Assembly: GCF_027925245.1 (NCBI RefSeq)
Contig: NZ_BSDP01000001.1
Coordinates: 1,240,001-1,304,000, forward strand
Source: Agromyces rhizosphaerae
Lineage (GTDB): Bacteria > Actinomycetota > Actinomycetes > Actinomycetales > Microbacteriaceae
Reading direction: 5' to 3'
DNA: 64,000 bases
This document shows, piece after piece, positions 61,633 through 64,000 of this stretch (position 1 is its first letter; each line of letters starts with the position of its first letter). The position numbers and the translations under genes are program-made. Under the pieces are notes generated by a model. The model had not been told where the DNA came from. It ran no database searches and saw only the letters and a list, made by a program, of their open reading frames with translations.

Positions 61633-62481
61633 TCAGACTCGCACGGGGAAGCGCGCGTCGAGCCACGCGAGCAGGTCGGCGCGCACCTCGGCCTGGTTGG
61701 TCTCGTTGAAGATCTCGTGCTGGGCGCCCGGGTAGACGATCAGCTCGACGTCGGTGAGCCCCGACCGGCGCGCGTAGGCCTCGGCGAGTCGCACGTTGCT
61801 GTCCTCGCCGCCCAGCGGGTCGATCTCGCCCACCATGAGGAGCAGCGGCAGCTCGGTCGGCAGGTGGCGAGCCGGACGGCCGAGCAGGCGCGCCGAGTCG
61901 ACCAGCCCGAACAGCTTCTGGGTGGGCGTCGGCGTGCAGTACGGGTCGGCCATGAACGCCTCGGCGACCGCGCGGTCGCGACTCAGCCACTCGACCGGGG
62001 TCGGCCCGAGGTGCCGGAATCGCTTGTTCAGGTCGCCCGACTCCATGTGGAGCACGGTGCGGTACGCGCTGCCGGTGAGCACGACCGCGTCATGATCGTG
62101 CGGGTACTGGTTCAGCAGGATCTGCGCGACGAGCGACCCGAGCGAGTGCCCTATGAGGATGAGCGGCAGGTCGGGGTGCGCCTCGCGCGCGATGCCGGTG
62201 AGCTGGTGCACCGCGTCGATCAGCCCGCGGATGCCCCCGGGGCCGGGACGGCCCATGCGCGTGAGGTCGCCGCCGTGCTGCTCGAACCCGGTCTGCCCGT
62301 GGCCGCGATGATCGTCGGCGAACACGCTGTACCCGGCATCCGTCAATGCATCGAAGAGCAGGTCGTAGCGCCCGACGTGCTCGCCCACGCCGTGCACGAA
62401 CTGCACGACCGCCCGCGGCTCGTCGGCCTCGCGGCGCAGGTAGTGGATGTGCACGCCGTGCGCGTCGGTGAACCGCTCCAT
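61633..62481 (-). CDS. Monoacylglycerol-lipase-like alpha/beta hydrolase
   Basis: A 282-residue serine hydrolase of the Hydrolase_4/S33 group. VVQFVHGVGEHVGRY is the monoglyceride-lipase oxyanion segment; FADDHRGHGQT follows; the triad is Ser113 in IGHSLGS, Asp221 in GEIDPLGG and His255 in GAQHEIFNE. It likely cleaves monoacylglycerols or lysophospholipids in the cytoplasm. GAGGA lies seven bases before the ATG. Stand-alone gene. Confidence 0.92.
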   Translation of the reverse strand: MERFTDAHGVHIHYLRREADEPRAVVQFVHGVGEHVGRYDLLFDALTDAGYSVFADDHRGHGQTGFEQHGGDLTRMGRPGPGGIRGLIDAVHQLTGIAREAHPDLPLILIGHSLGSLVAQILLNQYPHDHDAVVLTGSAYRTVLHMESGDLNKRFRHLGPTPVEWLSRDRAVAEAFMADPYCTPTPTQKLFGLVDSARLLGRPARHLPTELPLLLMVGEIDPLGGEDSNVRLAEAYARRSGLTDVELIVYPGAQHEIFNETNQAEVRADLLAWLDARFPVRV

Positions 62482-62527
62482 GCGTTCATCCTCGCAGAGC
62501 GGCCGGGCCGCCCCGCTGTCGAAACGC

Positions 62528-63373
62528 TCAGGCCTCGCGCGTGATCTGCACGGTCACGAACATCTCGGATGCCCCAGGGCTCGCGTACACCCCGCGCAGC
62601 GGCGCCACGTCGTGGTAGTCGCGGCCGCGCGCCACGAGCACGTGCCGCTCGCCGATCTCGATGAGGTTCGTGGGGTCGTAGCCACGCCAGTCGCCCGCGT
62701 ACCACTCGACCCACGCGTGCGACTCGCCGGTGACGGCCACGCCGAGCGGGGTGTCGTGGTTCGGGTGCAGGTACCCCGAGACGTACCGTGCGGGGATGCC
62801 CAGCGAGCGCAGCGCGCCCAGCGTCACGTGCGCGATGTCCTGGCAGACGCCCTTGCGGTGCTCCCACGCCTCGGTCGCGGTGGAGTGCACGCCGGTGACG
62901 CCCGGCATGTACTCGAGCGCCTCGCCGACGGCCTGCGCCACGGCGAGCGCCGTCTCGGCGACCGAGCCGCCGCGGTCGGCGATCGACCGGGCGAGCTCGA
63001 CGACCTCGGCCGGCGGCCGCGTGGCATCCGTCTGCGTGATCTGCTCGACGAACTCGGTGGTCGAGGTCGAGAGCGTGCGCAGCTCGTCCCACGGGATGTC
63101 CACGGGCTCGTGCGGCACGGGGCGCACCTCGACGAGGCTCGACGCGGTGACCGAGAGCTCGCGGTGCGGGGTCAGCACCTCGAAGGTCGAGACGCGCGTG
63201 CCCCAGTAGTCGAGGTACGCGTGCTGTGCGGCGGCGGGACGGATGTCGAGGTTCGACGCGAGCACGAACTGCTCGCCGCCCGAGTACGGCAGCAGCCGGG
63301 CCTCGTTGTACGACGCCGTCGCGGGCTCGTCGTAGGTGAAGCCCGTGCGGTGGACGATGCGGAGCCTGCTCAC
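62528..63373 (-). CDS. Transglutaminase-like cysteine peptidase family protein
   Basis: A 281-residue protein with a bacterial transglutaminase-like N-terminal beta domain (RIVHRTGFTYDEPATASYNEARLLP) and a transglutaminase core with the triad Cys177 (KGVCQDIAH), His219 (GESHAWVEW) and Asp233 (YDPTN). GTG 63373 has GGGAG five bases upstream and overlaps the stop of the alpha-E gene (GTGA). This pairing with an alpha-E protein, and usually a circularly permuted ATP-grasp protein, is a known conserved bacterial cluster thought to make and cut a peptide-like product. Confidence 0.93.
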   Translation of the reverse strand: MSRLRIVHRTGFTYDEPATASYNEARLLPYSGGEQFVLASNLDIRPAAAQHAYLDYWGTRVSTFEVLTPHRELSVTASSLVEVRPVPHEPVDIPWDELRTLSTSTTEFVEQITQTDATRPPAEVVELARSIADRGGSVAETALAVAQAVGEALEYMPGVTGVHSTATEAWEHRKGVCQDIAHVTLGALRSLGIPARYVSGYLHPNHDTPLGVAVTGESHAWVEWYAGDWRGYDPTNLIEIGERHVLVARGRDYHDVAPLRGVYASPGASEMFVTVQITREA

Positions 63374-64000
63374 GTGATCTCCCCCGTCCAGACCGGCATC
63401 CCGCTCGTCGGGAAGTATCGCTTGCGGATGGCCTCGCTCGCCGCCGAGGTGACCTCCTGGATGTGCTCCATCTTGCCCGACAGGTCGACCGTGATGTCGG
63501 TGATCGGCCGGTACTCGAGCTCGCCGCGGATCTGGCCGAGCAGGCGCCTCGCCTGGTCCTCGACCCCGACCCGGCCGGAGCGCGGGTCGATCTCGCGCAG
63601 CGCCTCCTCGGCGCGGCTCACCGAGTACAGGATCGACCGCGGGAACAGCCGGTCGAGAATGAGGAACTCGGCGGCCGACTCCGACGACGGCATGCCCCGG
63701 TAGCTGCGCAGGTACGCCTCGTAGGCCCCGCAGCTGCGCAGCAGGGTGGTCCACGACGGGCCGGATGCCTCGGTCAGCGACCGGGTCGCGAGCAGGCGCG
63801 CGGTCATGTCGGCCTGCTCGATCGCCCGGCCGAGCGAGAAGAACTGCCAGGCCTCGTCGCGGCTCGCGCCCGTGTTGGCGACGCCGATGGCGAGGGCGGC
63901 GCGGTCGCGCACCCAGCGGAAGAACTCGTGCGTCTTGTCGCTCGCGACCGTCCGCGGCATCCGCGCGTTCGTGGTGTTGAGACACTCCCAGAGCTCGGTC
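63370..64000 (-). CDS. Alpha-E domain protein (DUF403), 5' end beyond the window
   Basis: The visible 210 residues are the C-terminal part of an all-helical alpha-E protein. The frame stays open to the window edge, and the family motif LWECLNTTNARM is readable just before an internal ATG at 63960, so the true start is outside. Other features are FFRWVRDRAALAIGVANTG, DEAWQFFSLGRAIEQADMTARLL and SVSRAEEALREI. It is translationally coupled to the transglutaminase-like gene. Biochemical role unproven; it accompanies ATP-grasp peptide ligases in many bacteria. Confidence 0.92.
   Translation of the reverse strand, partial: TELWECLNTTNARMPRTVASDKTHEFFRWVRDRAALAIGVANTGASRDEAWQFFSLGRAIEQADMTARLLATRSLTEASGPSWTTLLRSCGAYEAYLRSYRGMPSSESAAEFLILDRLFPRSILYSVSRAEEALREIDPRSGRVGVEDQARRLLGQIRGELEYRPITDITVDLSGKMEHIQEVTSAASEAIRKRYFPTSGMPVWTGEIT

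Overview
The window is high-GC (by eye about 70 percent) actinobacterial DNA. Codon use, very frequent GGATGCC/GGCATCC words, GTG starts and probable leaderless genes with a TAGGCT -10 box all fit the Microbacteriaceae (Agromyces/Microbacterium-like). The genus is inference. Coding density is high, no gap between genes exceeds 300 bases, and I see no phage, insertion sequence or CRISPR array.

Region 1 (1-28.2 kb) is a catabolic island for what looks like a substituted, possibly glycosylated or esterified, phenolic compound. It holds a Dpp-type ABC importer (binding protein, permease, a permease-ATPase fusion, ATPase), a GH3 glycosidase and alpha/beta hydrolases. It also holds a resorcylate-decarboxylase-like amidohydrolase, an aldehyde dehydrogenase and two copies each of a FAD hydroxylase, a VOC-fold extradiol-type dioxygenase and an FAH-family C-C hydrolase. 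Two imidazolonepropionase-like amidohydrolases, two NmrA-type reductases and a stand-alone AceE-like thiamine enzyme complete the set. Three local regulators (GntR/FCD, IclR, LysR) are each associated with dyad sequences in their intergenic regions. Three related AT-rich palindromes tie the GntR gene, the thiamine-enzyme operon, the NmrA operon and the ABC transporter together. The exact substrate cannot be read from the sequence.

Region 2 (28.3-47.6 kb) is mostly housekeeping: a PQQ-type sugar dehydrogenase lipoprotein, two tRNA-Ser genes around an LCP cell-wall ligase, a HAD phosphatase, serS, a lipid/diacylglycerol kinase, pheA, pgm and a glgX-treY-treZ run that makes trehalose from glycogen. 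An amidase_6 protein, an MFS transporter and a VanY-type carboxypeptidase follow.

Region 3 (47.7-53.8 kb, plus 60.0-61.5 kb) is a cellulose/cellobiose regulon: three GAGAGCGCTCTC operators ahead of cebE-cebF-cebG-GH1-cebR, and a fourth copy ahead of a secreted GH6 cellulase 8 kb away. The transport ATPase is absent and presumably encoded elsewhere (MsiK-like).

Region 4 (53.9-64 kb) carries a gamma-glutamyltransferase homologue, a berberine-bridge-type FAD oxidase, an orphan beta-class DNA methyltransferase, a flavodoxin-like protein, a lipoate ligase with its accessory domain at the N terminus, a monoglyceride-lipase-like hydrolase, and a transglutaminase-like/alpha-E pair running off the window. 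A 60-nt double-hairpin repeat occurs on both sides of the GH6 gene.
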